In this document: one piece after another, positions 31,825 through 39,598 of the stretch
Position numbering within the stretch: the first letter of the stretch is position 1
Layout: each line of letters opens with the position of its first letter
Assembly (NCBI GenBank): GCA_963777915.1
Contig: CAVZSH010000003.1
Location: forward strand, 124,001 to 188,000
Length of the DNA: 64,000 nucleotides
Origin: CAVUPF01 sp963777915
Lineage (GTDB): Bacteria > Actinomycetota > Thermoleophilia > Solirubrobacterales > 70-9
Direction of reading: 5' to 3'
The notes under the pieces: generated by a model
What the model was told of the DNA's origin: nothing
What the model saw: only the letters and a program-made list of their open reading frames with translations
Database searches by the model: none
Made by a program: the position numbers and the translations under genes

Positions 31825-33489
31825 TCATGCGGCCCGCCTGGATCGCTCGACCCGGCGCAATCCTGCGACCCAGGCCTCGGTGTCGATCTCGCCGCGAATC
31901 AACGAAGCGAGCCCATTCAGCGCATCGGCCGGCACCCCGGCGGCCGTGATCGCCTCGGCGAGCAGCGGCGCCGTGTCGAGGCCCTCCGATGCCTGACCGA
32001 TCAGGTGCGGGATCTCAGCCGCAGGCGTTCCTGCACCCAGCAGCTCACCGGCGCGGCGATTGCGCCCGTTCGGCGCCATCATCGTCGCGGTCAGGTCGCC
32101 AACGCCGGCCAGGCCGGAAAAGGTCTCCAACTGCGCGCCACGCCCGATCGCATACTCGATGCACTCGCGCCAGATCTCGGCCGCGGCGATCCCGGCAGCA
32201 TTGAGCCCGTGCGGCTCGGCTGCAGCGGCAGCCAAGGCGGCGGCGTTCTTGGCCGCCCCGGCCATCTCGACCCCGGTCACGTCGGCGGAGCGCTCGCAGA
32301 CCAGACCGGCCTGGTCGAAGACCTCGCCGAGCTGGTCTCGCAGGTCGAGGTCGGCCGAGCCGAGGACCAAGGCAGCCGAGCCGGAGACAGCCTCGCGGGC
32401 GTGGGCGGGGCCGCCGAGACAGGCGATCGCTCGGGCTCTCACCCTCTCCCCGACGTACTCGGCCGGGAGCTGGCCCTGGGGGGCGATCAAGCCCTTGGTC
32501 AGCAACAGCACCGCCGATCGCTGCCCGATCCGATCGGCGATCGCGCCCACCGCCTGGGGCAGCGATTTCGAGGGGATCGCCAGGCAGACGAGGTCAAGAC
32601 CGGCCAACTCGATCCTCGATGCCGGGCGGACATCGATAGCCCCAGGAAGGCTGATGCCCTCCAGATAACGGCTGTTCTGCCTCTCCTCCGCCAGCTCCGC
32701 CGCCTGCGCAGCGGTGCGGGTCCCGAGCTGGACCTCGAGCCCACCACGGGCGAGTAGCACGGCGACCGCGGTTCCCCAGCTGCCGGCACCGATCACGGCG
32801 GCGCGGCGCATCGGCGGCAAGCCGCCCAGGTCTTCCCACTGCAACTGGACGTTGGGCCAGATCCGCGCGGTCACGGTTTCGGCCAGCGCCGGCGAGGGGT
32901 GGGCGGCGCATGGGAAGGTCATCGCGCGGCCGAGGCGGACCTTGACCTTGCGGGGCCGAATACGCCAGCCGCGCCGCACCTGCTCGGTGCCGAGCACGGC
33001 TGAGGGGATCACCGGCGCGCCGGTCTGCAGGGCGAGCCGGCCCAACCCCCGCCTCGGCGCCGCCAGCGAGCCGCTGCGGATGCGGGTGCCCTCGGGGAAG
33101 ATGCAGACGGTGCCGCCGCGCTCGACGACGAGGCGGGCGGTCTCCATCGCGTCCTCATCGGAAGATCCGCGGCAAATCGGGAAGGCGCCAAGGCGGGAGA
33201 GCAGCCAGCCCTGCCAGCGGCGCTCGAACAGCTCCACCTTGGCGACGTAGTTCACCGGCCGCCGCCAGGGCAGGCAGCCGCCGATCGCGAAGGGGTCGAG
33301 GAAGCTACGGTGGTTGGAGGCGACGATCAGGCCACCCTTGACGCGGGCGTGCTCGCGGCCGTTGCGCGCGTAGCGAAAGTAGACGAGGAAGAACGGCGTC
33401 ATGAAGACCCTGGCCAGCAGATAAAGCGCCCAGTTGACACCGCGGGCGCGGGTATAGGCGTGATAGCCCTCGAGGCGCTCTTCGCTCAC
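31825..33489 (-). CDS. gpsA: Fusion of 1-acylglycerol-3-phosphate acyltransferase (PlsC) and glycerol-3-phosphate dehydrogenase (GpsA)
   Basis: 554 aa in one open frame. Residues 1-215 are a PlsC acyltransferase with N59-H-x4-D65 (SNHRSFLDP) and FPEGTR (131-136). Residues 227-554 are a complete GpsA: NAD-binding GAGSWGT (234-240), a Lys in AGAAKNAAALAAAA and AGVGDLTATMMAPNGRNRRA. GpsA makes sn-glycerol-3-phosphate from dihydroxyacetone phosphate; PlsC acylates lysophosphatidate to phosphatidate. The fusion joins the first and third steps of phospholipid synthesis in one polypeptide. Met227 could be an internal start, but no stop codon or ribosome site separates the halves. Confidence 0.92.
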   Translation of the reverse strand: MSEERLEGYHAYTRARGVNWALYLLARVFMTPFFLVYFRYARNGREHARVKGGLIVASNHRSFLDPFAIGGCLPWRRPVNYVAKVELFERRWQGWLLSRLGAFPICRGSSDEDAMETARLVVERGGTVCIFPEGTRIRSGSLAAPRRGLGRLALQTGAPVIPSAVLGTEQVRRGWRIRPRKVKVRLGRAMTFPCAAHPSPALAETVTARIWPNVQLQWEDLGGLPPMRRAAVIGAGSWGTAVAVLLARGGLEVQLGTRTAAQAAELAEERQNSRYLEGISLPGAIDVRPASRIELAGLDLVCLAIPSKSLPQAVGAIADRIGQRSAVLLLTKGLIAPQGQLPAEYVGERVRARAIACLGGPAHAREAVSGSAALVLGSADLDLRDQLGEVFDQAGLVCERSADVTGVEMAGAAKNAAALAAAAAEPHGLNAAGIAAAEIWRECIEYAIGRGAQLETFSGLAGVGDLTATMMAPNGRNRRAGELLGAGTPAAEIPHLIGQASEGLDTAPLLAEAITAAGVPADALNGLASLIRGEIDTEAWVAGLRRVERSRRAA

Positions 33490-33519
33490 GAAGAGCGCTA
33501 CACGGCGGCCGGTAAGCGG

Positions 33520-34524
33520 TTACCAGGCACTTGCGATCAGCTGGGAGAGCTCCTCGCGATTGGGTGGCTCAGGCGTGAATGCCAATTCAGGGCGGGCCAG
33601 GATGGCATCAAGGGCTTGGTCGAGCTTGGCTCTGTCGGCGCCGAGCGATCCGAGGCCCGGTGGATTGCCGCCAAGATCGAGGATGCGAGCCTCAATCTCG
33701 GCGAGATCGACCTTTATCGCCGCCGCGAGAGATGCGAGCCGCGCGGGGGCTCGGGGCGCCATGAAAGCCATTGCCCGGGGAAGGATCGCCGCGTTGGTCT
33801 CGGCGTGGGGACTGCCGCAGATGCGGACAAGGGTCTGGCAGATCACATGGTGGACAGCGAACATCCCGGAGTCGATCGCGTAGCCGCTGAGGATCGAGCC
33901 GAGGGCAAGCGCGGCGCGATCGCGCTCGGCGGGGCCCTGGTCGAGTGAGGTGGCAATCAGCTCGGCGCCGCGCAGCGCGGCCATCTGGGAGACCGGGTTG
34001 GCAAATGGCGTGTAGAGGGAGTCGGCGCCGTGGGCGAGGGCATTCATCGAACTGAAGCGAAGCGCCCGCTCCGGTTGGCTGGTCATCGTCTCCTCGTCGG
34101 CGATCGTCAGCGCCGGGCGGACCAGCGCCCCCACTCTTGCCTCGGCGCCGGCCGGCAGGCGATGGATGCCGGTCATCTCAGCGCCTGACATCGTGGTAGG
34201 GATCGCGGCGACGCTCGCCGCGGTCACCGAGGCGACCGCCTTGGCGGTATCGATCACGCGGCCACCGCCGAGCGCCACCAAGCGGGGGGAGCGGGCCGAG
34301 CCGAGCAGCGACGCGGCGGCCTCGGGCACGCCGCCGGAAGCGACCTCATGGACGGCATCCGCCGCGGCGGCCAACTCCGCCGCGGCGGCCAGAGCGCGCG
34401 GCGTCGTCAACAGCTCAAACCGGGCGAAACCATGCTCTCGGAGAAGCTCGGGCGCCTGGGCGGCACCGCCGTGGCGAAAGACGACCGTGCGGCCCGCGTC
34501 ACGCCAGATGAAGTCGCCGTTCAC
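33520..34524 (-). CDS. Iron-containing alcohol dehydrogenase, maleylacetate-reductase-like
   Basis: 334 aa. NAD-binding LVALGGGRVIDTAKAVAS, metal-binding region SMNALAHGADSLYTP and FAVHHVICQTLVRICGSPHA, which together supply the His ligands. The C-terminal pattern is that of maleylacetate reductases, which turn maleylacetate into 3-oxoadipate in aromatic-ring degradation. The start overlaps the stop of the extradiol-dioxygenase gene (ATGA), supporting a shared pathway. Confidence 0.8.
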   Translation of the reverse strand: MNGDFIWRDAGRTVVFRHGGAAQAPELLREHGFARFELLTTPRALAAAAELAAAADAVHEVASGGVPEAAASLLGSARSPRLVALGGGRVIDTAKAVASVTAASVAAIPTTMSGAEMTGIHRLPAGAEARVGALVRPALTIADEETMTSQPERALRFSSMNALAHGADSLYTPFANPVSQMAALRGAELIATSLDQGPAERDRAALALGSILSGYAIDSGMFAVHHVICQTLVRICGSPHAETNAAILPRAMAFMAPRAPARLASLAAAIKVDLAEIEARILDLGGNPPGLGSLGADRAKLDQALDAILARPELAFTPEPPNREELSQLIASAW

Positions 34525-35438
34525 TCGGCTGCGATCACCCGCGGGTTGATGACCGGCCGCAGTTTGGGCTCCACCTCGGCTCGCAGATGCTCATAGTCGG
34601 GCGGCAGCGAGAGCTTCTCGCCGAGGTGCTCAAGGGGCTCGTCGACGGTGAAGCCCGGGCCGAGCGTGGCGATCTCGAAGAGCACGCCGCTCGGCTCGCG
34701 GAAGTAGACGGAGCGGAAGTAGAAGCGGTCGATCACCGGTGTCGGGTGGGCGCCGGCGGCGATCGCCTTCTCCCGCCACTCGACCTGCTCGTCCATCTTC
34801 GAGGCCCAGGCGACGTGGTGGACGCTGCCCGCGCCCTGCAGCCCAGGCTCGCTGGGCGGCTCGTCATACAGATAGAAGCCGCCGCGCCGCTCGCCGCGCG
34901 CCTCCCAACCTGCGCCGCGCGGCTCAAACTCGAGCGCCTCGAGCAGACCGCGGCTGGCGGCCGGTGCGGCGCTGTAGGCGCGGGCCGCGTGGAAGCCCCG
35001 CAGCGCCAGCTCGGCGGGAACCTCGGGATGATCGGCGATCAGCGGCTCGTCGTCGACCTCGACCACCGCGAGCTCGTGGTCGAGCCCCTCGGGGTCGGAG
35101 AAGCGCAGCGCGCCATCGAGCCGCTCCGGCGAGACGCCGCTCCCCGCCAGCCGCTCCGCCCAGAAGGCGAGCGAATCCTCTGAGGCGACCCGCCAGACGA
35201 TCCGGTGGACCATCCCGGCGCCGGCCCGTCCTCGCGGCACGCCCGGGTACTCAAAGAAGGTGAGGTCGCAGCCGGCGCTACCCCTCTCGTCGGCGAAGAA
35301 GAGGTGATAGACGCTCGGGTTGTCCTGGTTGACGGTCTTCTTGACCAGCCGCAAGCCGAGCACGCCCGAGTAGAAATCGACGTTCCGCTGAGCGTCCTCG
35401 GTGATCGCGGTTATGTGGTGAATTCCCTCGAGCTTCAC
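34521..35438 (-). CDS. VOC-family ring-cleaving (extradiol) dioxygenase
   Basis: 305 aa from a GTG at 35438 (KLEGIHHITAITEDA); the upstream open frame overlaps the divergent membrane-protein gene. Two glyoxalase/VOC modules: metal ligands are the His pair near residue 7, the His in GSVHHVAWASK and the Glu in GVLFEIATLGPGF. It resembles MhqO-like hydroquinone dioxygenases. Coupled to the maleylacetate-reductase-like gene, so together they may degrade hydroquinone-type rings. Divergent from the SHOCT protein with 24 bp between starts. Confidence 0.82.
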   Translation of the reverse strand: MKLEGIHHITAITEDAQRNVDFYSGVLGLRLVKKTVNQDNPSVYHLFFADERGSAGCDLTFFEYPGVPRGRAGAGMVHRIVWRVASEDSLAFWAERLAGSGVSPERLDGALRFSDPEGLDHELAVVEVDDEPLIADHPEVPAELALRGFHAARAYSAAPAASRGLLEALEFEPRGAGWEARGERRGGFYLYDEPPSEPGLQGAGSVHHVAWASKMDEQVEWREKAIAAGAHPTPVIDRFYFRSVYFREPSGVLFEIATLGPGFTVDEPLEHLGEKLSLPPDYEHLRAEVEPKLRPVINPRVIAAE

Positions 35439-35462
35439 TGAGTCACGTATAGCATCCTCCGG

Positions 35463-36851
35463 GTGAGCCGCGGACGACGACGCACGGTGAAAACGCTGGT
35501 CGCACTGGGCTCGGTCCTTGCCTTCCTCAGCGTCTTCTCGATCTGGGTCGAACGCCAGGCGCTCAACACCAGCGATTGGGTCGACACCAGCGGCCAGCTC
35601 CTGCAGAACTCGAAGATCCGCAGCGCGGTTGCCGACTACCTGGTCAACCAGCTCTACGAAAACGTCAACGTCGAGAAGGAATTGAAAAGCATCCTCCCCG
35701 GCGAAACGAAACGACTCGCCGGACCAGCCGCCGGCGGTTTGCGACAGGTGGCCGGAAACGGCGCCGAACAGATCCTCAAGACCTCGGTCGCACAGAGCCT
35801 CTGGCAGAGTGCCAACCGGACCGCCCACGAACAGCTGGTCGCGGTCCTGGAAGAAAAAAATGGCACCCTCTCGACCGAAAACGGGACGGTGACTCTGAAC
35901 CTCGGCAGCCTCGTCACCAACCTCGCCAACCAGGTCGGGATCGGCGCCGACCTGGCGGCAAAGCTGCCGCCCAATGCCGGCCAGATCGAGATCCTCCACT
36001 CCGAACAGCTGAAGACCGCGCAGAACATCGCCGTGGCCGTGAAGGGGCTGGCTCTGCTGCTCTCGCTCCTCACCTTCGCCGCCTTCGCCGGGGCGATTTA
36101 CCTGGCGCGCGAGGGGCGCTGGGTGACGATCCTCTTCTCCGGGATCGGCTTGATCGCAGCCGGCTTCGCGGTGATCGTCGCCCGCCATGTCGCCGGCGGG
36201 ATCGTGGTCGGCCAGCTTGTGACGAACGACAGCGTCAAGCCGGCGGCAGAAGCGACCTGGACGATCGCCACCTCGCTGATGGTCAGCATCGCGACGACGG
36301 TGATCGTGGTCGGCGTGCTGTTCGCCATCGCCGGCTGGCTGGGCTCGCCGACCGGCTCGGCGCGGGCCAGCCGCAGGGCGATCGCGCCGGCCCTGAGCGA
36401 TTACCGGCCCTTCGTCTACACGGGCCTGGCGATCGTCGTCGGCATCTACTTCCTCTCGGCGCCCACCCAGGGCCTGCGCTCCTTCCTCACCACCCTGGTC
36501 GTCGCCGCGATGGCCGGGTTCGGGATCCGCGAGCTGAGCAAGCAGACGGCGACGGAGTTCCCCGACGCCGAGTTCCACACGATGTTCGGCCGCACCAAAG
36601 ACCGCATGGTCGACGCCGTCAAGGGCGCCAACCTCAGCGAGCGCGCCTCGAAACTTCGGCTGCCGGAGATGAGGAGGCCAAGCGGAGAGGCGGCTGGCCC
36701 CGAGCCGCCGACCGCGGTGCTGGCGCCAAGCGAGGACGATGCCCGCCTCGCCCGGCTCGAGCGCCTCGGTGAGCTGCGCGAGAAAGGCATCCTCACAGAC
36801 GAGGAGTTCGCCGCCGAGAAGTCACGCGTCCTGGGCGGCAGCGGCTCCTGA
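35463..36851 (+). CDS. Integral membrane protein with C-terminal SHOCT motif
   Basis: 462 aa, GTG start. One N-terminal helix (about 10-28), a large extracytoplasmic part to about 180 (QALNTSDWVDTSGQLLQNSK), then several membrane helices (about 185-210, 215-240, 265-290, 318-336, 342-358), and a cytoplasmic tail ending in a SHOCT motif (LGELREKGILTDEEFAAEK). SHOCT motifs often mediate oligomerisation. Function unknown. Starts only 24 bp from the divergent dioxygenase gene, leaving little space for two separate promoters. Confidence 0.8.
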   Translation: MSRGRRRTVKTLVALGSVLAFLSVFSIWVERQALNTSDWVDTSGQLLQNSKIRSAVADYLVNQLYENVNVEKELKSILPGETKRLAGPAAGGLRQVAGNGAEQILKTSVAQSLWQSANRTAHEQLVAVLEEKNGTLSTENGTVTLNLGSLVTNLANQVGIGADLAAKLPPNAGQIEILHSEQLKTAQNIAVAVKGLALLLSLLTFAAFAGAIYLAREGRWVTILFSGIGLIAAGFAVIVARHVAGGIVVGQLVTNDSVKPAAEATWTIATSLMVSIATTVIVVGVLFAIAGWLGSPTGSARASRRAIAPALSDYRPFVYTGLAIVVGIYFLSAPTQGLRSFLTTLVVAAMAGFGIRELSKQTATEFPDAEFHTMFGRTKDRMVDAVKGANLSERASKLRLPEMRRPSGEAAGPEPPTAVLAPSEDDARLARLERLGELREKGILTDEEFAAEKSRVLGGSGS

Positions 36852-36938
36852 GCGTCAAGGTCCGCCTCCGGAATCGAGCTCGCGACGCCAGCGCGCCAAC
36901 AGGGCGCTGCACCAATTCGCAGTGGGCCAACCTTCTCA

Positions 36939-37011
36939 AGCCCGCCCTCGGACTTGAACCGAGACGCTCTTCCTTACAAGGGAAGTGCTCTACCAATTGA
37001 GCTAGGCGGGC
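36939..37011 (-). tRNA. tRNA-Thr (anticodon UGU)
   Basis: 73 nt on the minus strand folding as a full cloverleaf: acceptor GCCCGCC/GGCGGGC, D-stem GCTC/GAGC, anticodon stem CTTCC/GGAAG with loop CTTGTAA (anticodon TGT), T-stem CTCGG/CCGAG with TTCAAGT loop, discriminator T. CCA is not encoded. It decodes ACA. A TATATT lies nine bases upstream. Confidence 0.97.
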
Positions 37012-37020
37012 ACGGTGCCG

Positions 37021-37026
37021 AATATA
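37021..37026 (-). promoter_or_regulatory. -10 element of tRNA-Thr
   Basis: TATATT on the minus strand, nine bases upstream of the mature tRNA 5' end, so transcription should begin about three bases before the tRNA. No convincing -35. The element lies just ahead of the divergent GNAT start at 37033. Confidence 0.45.
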
Positions 37027-37032
37027 GACGGC

Positions 37033-38034
37033 ATGGACGCAACCTTTCGGTTCTTAGAGCCCGACGAGGGGGCGGTGCTGAGCAAGGCGATCCAAGCGGC
37101 CTACGGCGACACCTACGACGTGCGTTGGGTCTATGACGCAGCGGTGGTCTCAGCCCGGCTGGCCGCCGGGACCTACGTTTCCTGCGTAGCCGAGTCAGCC
37201 GGCGGAGAGCTGCTCTGCCACGAGGGGATGCGCCTCGCCGACGCCGGCGACGCAGTCGGCCACTCCGGCCAGGCGGTGACCATGCCGGCCGCCCGCGGAC
37301 AGCACCTGTTCACCCACACCAAGCGTCACTTGATGGAGTGGGCGCGATCGCGCGGGATGGCGGGGATGTACAGCGAGGCCACCGCAGCCCACCCCTACAG
37401 CCAGCGCGCGAACGTCGAGCTGGGAGGGCACGAGACCGGGTTCCTCCTCGGCTGGATCCCGGCCTCAGTCGCAAACGACGCGGCGAGCGCAGCGTCACGC
37501 CGGCGCCAGTCGGCGGCGCTCTTCTACACGAAGCTAAACGACGGGCATGAGCGCCCCGTCTATGCGCCGGAGCGCCACCGCGGAATCGTCGGCCGCACCC
37601 TGGAGCTGTGCGCGCTGCGCGGCGCGCTCGCCGAACCGCCGACGGGCGCCGAGCTGGCGTCGCGGACCGAGCTGCACGTCGAGATCGACGCAGACCACAA
37701 CCTGGCGCTGCTCACCGTCCGCCTGCCCGGGGCAGACCTCGAGGAGGCGATCGCCGCCGAGCGCCACCACCTCTTCCACCGCGCGGGACTCGATGCCGTC
37801 TACGTCGACCTTCCGCTGGAGACGCCCGCGACGGCGCTGGTCGCCGACCACCTGGAGCGGCTGGGCGTCTCCTACGCAGGAATCTTCCCCAACAGCCGCA
37901 CCGACGGCGACGTGCTCCGCATGCAATCGCTGCACCGTGTCCGGGTCGGCGCCGGGGACGTCAAGGTCGCCTCTGAGCACGGCCGCGAGCTGCTCGACTA
38001 CGTGCTCGCCGACCTGCCCGCCGCGACGGGTTGA
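37033..38034 (+). CDS. GNAT-family acetyltransferase-like protein
   Basis: 333 aa from the ATG at 37033 (an ATG at 37015 is closer to the tRNA and less likely). The N-terminal 160 residues resemble a GNAT domain (YVSCVAESAGGELLCHEGM, then HTKRHLMEWARSRGMAGMYS and HPYSQRANVELGGHETGFLL). The C-terminal half looks like a second, degenerate GNAT-like repeat (LTVRLPGADLEEAIAAE to GVSYAGIFPNSRTDGDVLRM). Substrate unknown. No Shine-Dalgarno and only 21 bp to the tRNA, so its mRNA may be leaderless. Confidence 0.65.
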   Translation: MDATFRFLEPDEGAVLSKAIQAAYGDTYDVRWVYDAAVVSARLAAGTYVSCVAESAGGELLCHEGMRLADAGDAVGHSGQAVTMPAARGQHLFTHTKRHLMEWARSRGMAGMYSEATAAHPYSQRANVELGGHETGFLLGWIPASVANDAASAASRRRQSAALFYTKLNDGHERPVYAPERHRGIVGRTLELCALRGALAEPPTGAELASRTELHVEIDADHNLALLTVRLPGADLEEAIAAERHHLFHRAGLDAVYVDLPLETPATALVADHLERLGVSYAGIFPNSRTDGDVLRMQSLHRVRVGAGDVKVASEHGRELLDYVLADLPAATG

Positions 38035-38053
38035 ACCCGAGCTCGGAGCCTCT

Positions 38054-38764
38054 CTATAGGGGAACCTCACGGGAGGCGAGGTGGACGCCCACCTTGCGCT
38101 TGACACGCTGCAGGGCGTTGTCCACTGTCTTGGTGTCGCACTCGAGGCGCTCGGCGACGATCTCATAGGAGTGGCCATCGAGGTAGAGGGAGAGGACACG
38201 GCTCTCCAGATCGGAGAGGACCCCCGAAACCCCCGACAGGCAGGAGACCAGGCTCTCCAGCTCTTCTGCTGCGATCACCTGGTTGACCGGGTCAAAGACG
38301 GTCGGCCCGGGCAGGATCTCATCCAGCGTCGTGTCCGAATCGCCCGCCGCGGCCGGCGTCTGGCTAAACGAGACGTACTGGTTGAGGGGCGTGTGCTTGT
38401 TGCGAGTCGCGGTCTTCACCGCGGTGATGATCTGGCGGGTGATGCATAGCTCCGCGAAGTTGCGGAAGCTTGACTCGCGATCGGTCCGATAGTCGCGGAT
38501 CGCCTTGTAGAGGCCGAGCAGGCCCTCCTGGATCAGGTCATCGGACTCGCCGCCGAGCAGGAAGTAGGAGGAGGCCTTGAGACGGACGAAGCCACGGTAG
38601 CGGCGGACGATCGCGTCATAGGCGTCGGTCTTGCCTTCCTTGGCGAGCGCGACGAGATAGTGATCATCAAGCTCAGGTTGAGAGTTAGTCTGCTGCGCGC
38701 GAACTGCACCGGAGCGGCGTCCCGAAGGGAGCCGCATTTCATGCGTAGGCGTAGATAGAGCCAC
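38054..38764 (-). CDS. sigH: SigH-like RNA polymerase sigma factor (sigma-70 family)
   Basis: 236 aa from a GTG at 38764. Region 2: DAYDAIVRRYRGFVRLKASS, then GGESDDLIQEGLLGLYKAIR and FRNFAELCITRQIITAVKTA. Region 4: LSDLESRVLSLYLDGHSYEI and KTVDNALQRVKRKVG. The pattern matches the sporulation-type SigH of Bacillus, and so does the position, directly after rlmB and cysS. In Bacillus SigH governs the transition to stationary phase; here the regulon is unknown. It has its own promoter and a roughly 100-nt structured leader. An ATG at codon 10 is an alternative start. Confidence 0.88.
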   Translation of the reverse strand: MALSTPTHEMRLPSGRRSGAVRAQQTNSQPELDDHYLVALAKEGKTDAYDAIVRRYRGFVRLKASSYFLLGGESDDLIQEGLLGLYKAIRDYRTDRESSFRNFAELCITRQIITAVKTATRNKHTPLNQYVSFSQTPAAAGDSDTTLDEILPGPTVFDPVNQVIAAEELESLVSCLSGVSGVLSDLESRVLSLYLDGHSYEIVAERLECDTKTVDNALQRVKRKVGVHLASREVPL

Positions 38765-38782
38765 AGATCCTTCTCCTTGTGA

Positions 38783-38822
38783 AGGGTCGTGGCGCCGTTT
38801 ACCTCCCCTGAGGCGCCCTATG
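38783..38822 (-). other. Structured part of the sigH leader
   Basis: In the transcribed leader, GGCGCC pairs with a second GGCGCC about 15 bases later, with GGGGAGG in the loop. A second small hairpin with arms CTCAG/CTGAG lies near 38835-38855. The true ribosome-binding site AAGGAG is further downstream, eight bases before the GTG. Arrangement suggests possible post-transcriptional control. Coordinates are to within a few bases. Confidence 0.4.
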
Positions 38823-38872
38823 GACTGGGATATCTCAGACTCAAGCTGAGGTTCACCCTTTATTCGCGCGTT

Positions 38873-38900
38873 AGTTTACGGCCAGGCGGAGTTCTGTCAA
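38873..38900 (-). promoter_or_regulatory. sigH promoter
   Basis: Perfect -35 TTGACA (38900-38895), 16-bp spacer, -10 TAAACT (38878-38873; 4 of 6). Located between the rlmB stop and sigH, giving transcription from about 38866 and a leader near 100 nt. Confidence 0.65.
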
Positions 38901-38917
38901 CCCCGAACTGAGGTTCG

Positions 38918-38933
38918 TGCAACCGCCGTTGCA
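38918..38933 (-). terminator. Stem-loop after rlmB
   Basis: TGCAAC-N4-GTTGCA, a perfect six-pair hairpin beginning five bases after the rlmB stop codon and just ahead of the sigH promoter. No T-run, so termination strength is doubtful. Confidence 0.4.
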
Positions 38934-38937
38934 GTTG

Positions 38938-39576
38938 CTAGCGCTGTCGGAGCGCCTCGAAGAGCAGGGCGGCGGCGGCGGCCGAGACGTTGAGGGAGCC
39001 GATCGACCCCCGGCGTGGAAGGGCTACGCAGTCATCGCAGGCGGCTGCTACGCGGGGGCGGATGCCCTTGCCCTCCCCGCCGAGGACCAGCACCGTGGGG
39101 CCGCTGAGGTCGACGTCCCAGGGCGCCTTCTCGGCGCCAGCGGCGGCGCCCCAGATCCAGAAGCCAGCTCTCTTCGCCTCGCCCAGCCAGTCCGCCAGGT
39201 TGCGGACTCGGGCGATCCGGATGTGCTCTACGGCGCCAGCCGAGGCCTTGCAAGCGGCAGCGGTAACCTCGGCGGAGCGGCGATCTGGGATCACCACGCC
39301 GGCGACGCCGGCGAACTCGGCGGAGCGGCATACGGCGCCCAGATTGCGGGGGTCCTGAACCTGATCGAGAGTGATGAGCAGCGCGCTCTGGCTGCGCAGC
39401 AGCTCGTTCGGATCGGCGTAGGGATAGGCGTCCACTTCGGCGACTAGGCCCTGGTGGTCGGGAGAGCCACAGAGTCGCTGCAGCTCCTCCGGCGATGTCT
39501 CCGGAGCTCTCCAGACCCGATGGGCTCGGCGCCTCCCGCGCTCTGCCTCCTGCACCGGGCGGCGGCCGTAGATCAT
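38938..39576 (-). CDS. rlmB: 23S rRNA 2'-O-methyltransferase (TrmH/SPOUT family)
   Basis: 212 aa from the ATG at 39576 (MIYGRRPVQEAE, the usual RlmB opening; a TTG at 39594 would add six residues). Substrate-binding domain, then the SPOUT fold with TLDQVQDPRNLGAVCRSAEF, LVLGGEGKGIRP and SIGSLNVSAAAAALLFE, the knot motifs that bind SAM. The family methylates a conserved G in domain V of 23S rRNA. Follows cysS by about 22 bp. Confidence 0.92.
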   Translation of the reverse strand: MIYGRRPVQEAERGRRRAHRVWRAPETSPEELQRLCGSPDHQGLVAEVDAYPYADPNELLRSQSALLITLDQVQDPRNLGAVCRSAEFAGVAGVVIPDRRSAEVTAAACKASAGAVEHIRIARVRNLADWLGEAKRAGFWIWGAAAGAEKAPWDVDLSGPTVLVLGGEGKGIRPRVAAACDDCVALPRRGSIGSLNVSAAAAALLFEALRQR

Positions 39577-39598
39577 CTGGCGACCGCCCTCCAACGCC

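Noticed and set aside
35439..36578. Upstream in-frame extension of the dioxygenase gene
   Set aside because: The added 380 residues run antisense to a membrane protein with coherent helices, and the conserved domain begins at the GTG at 35438.
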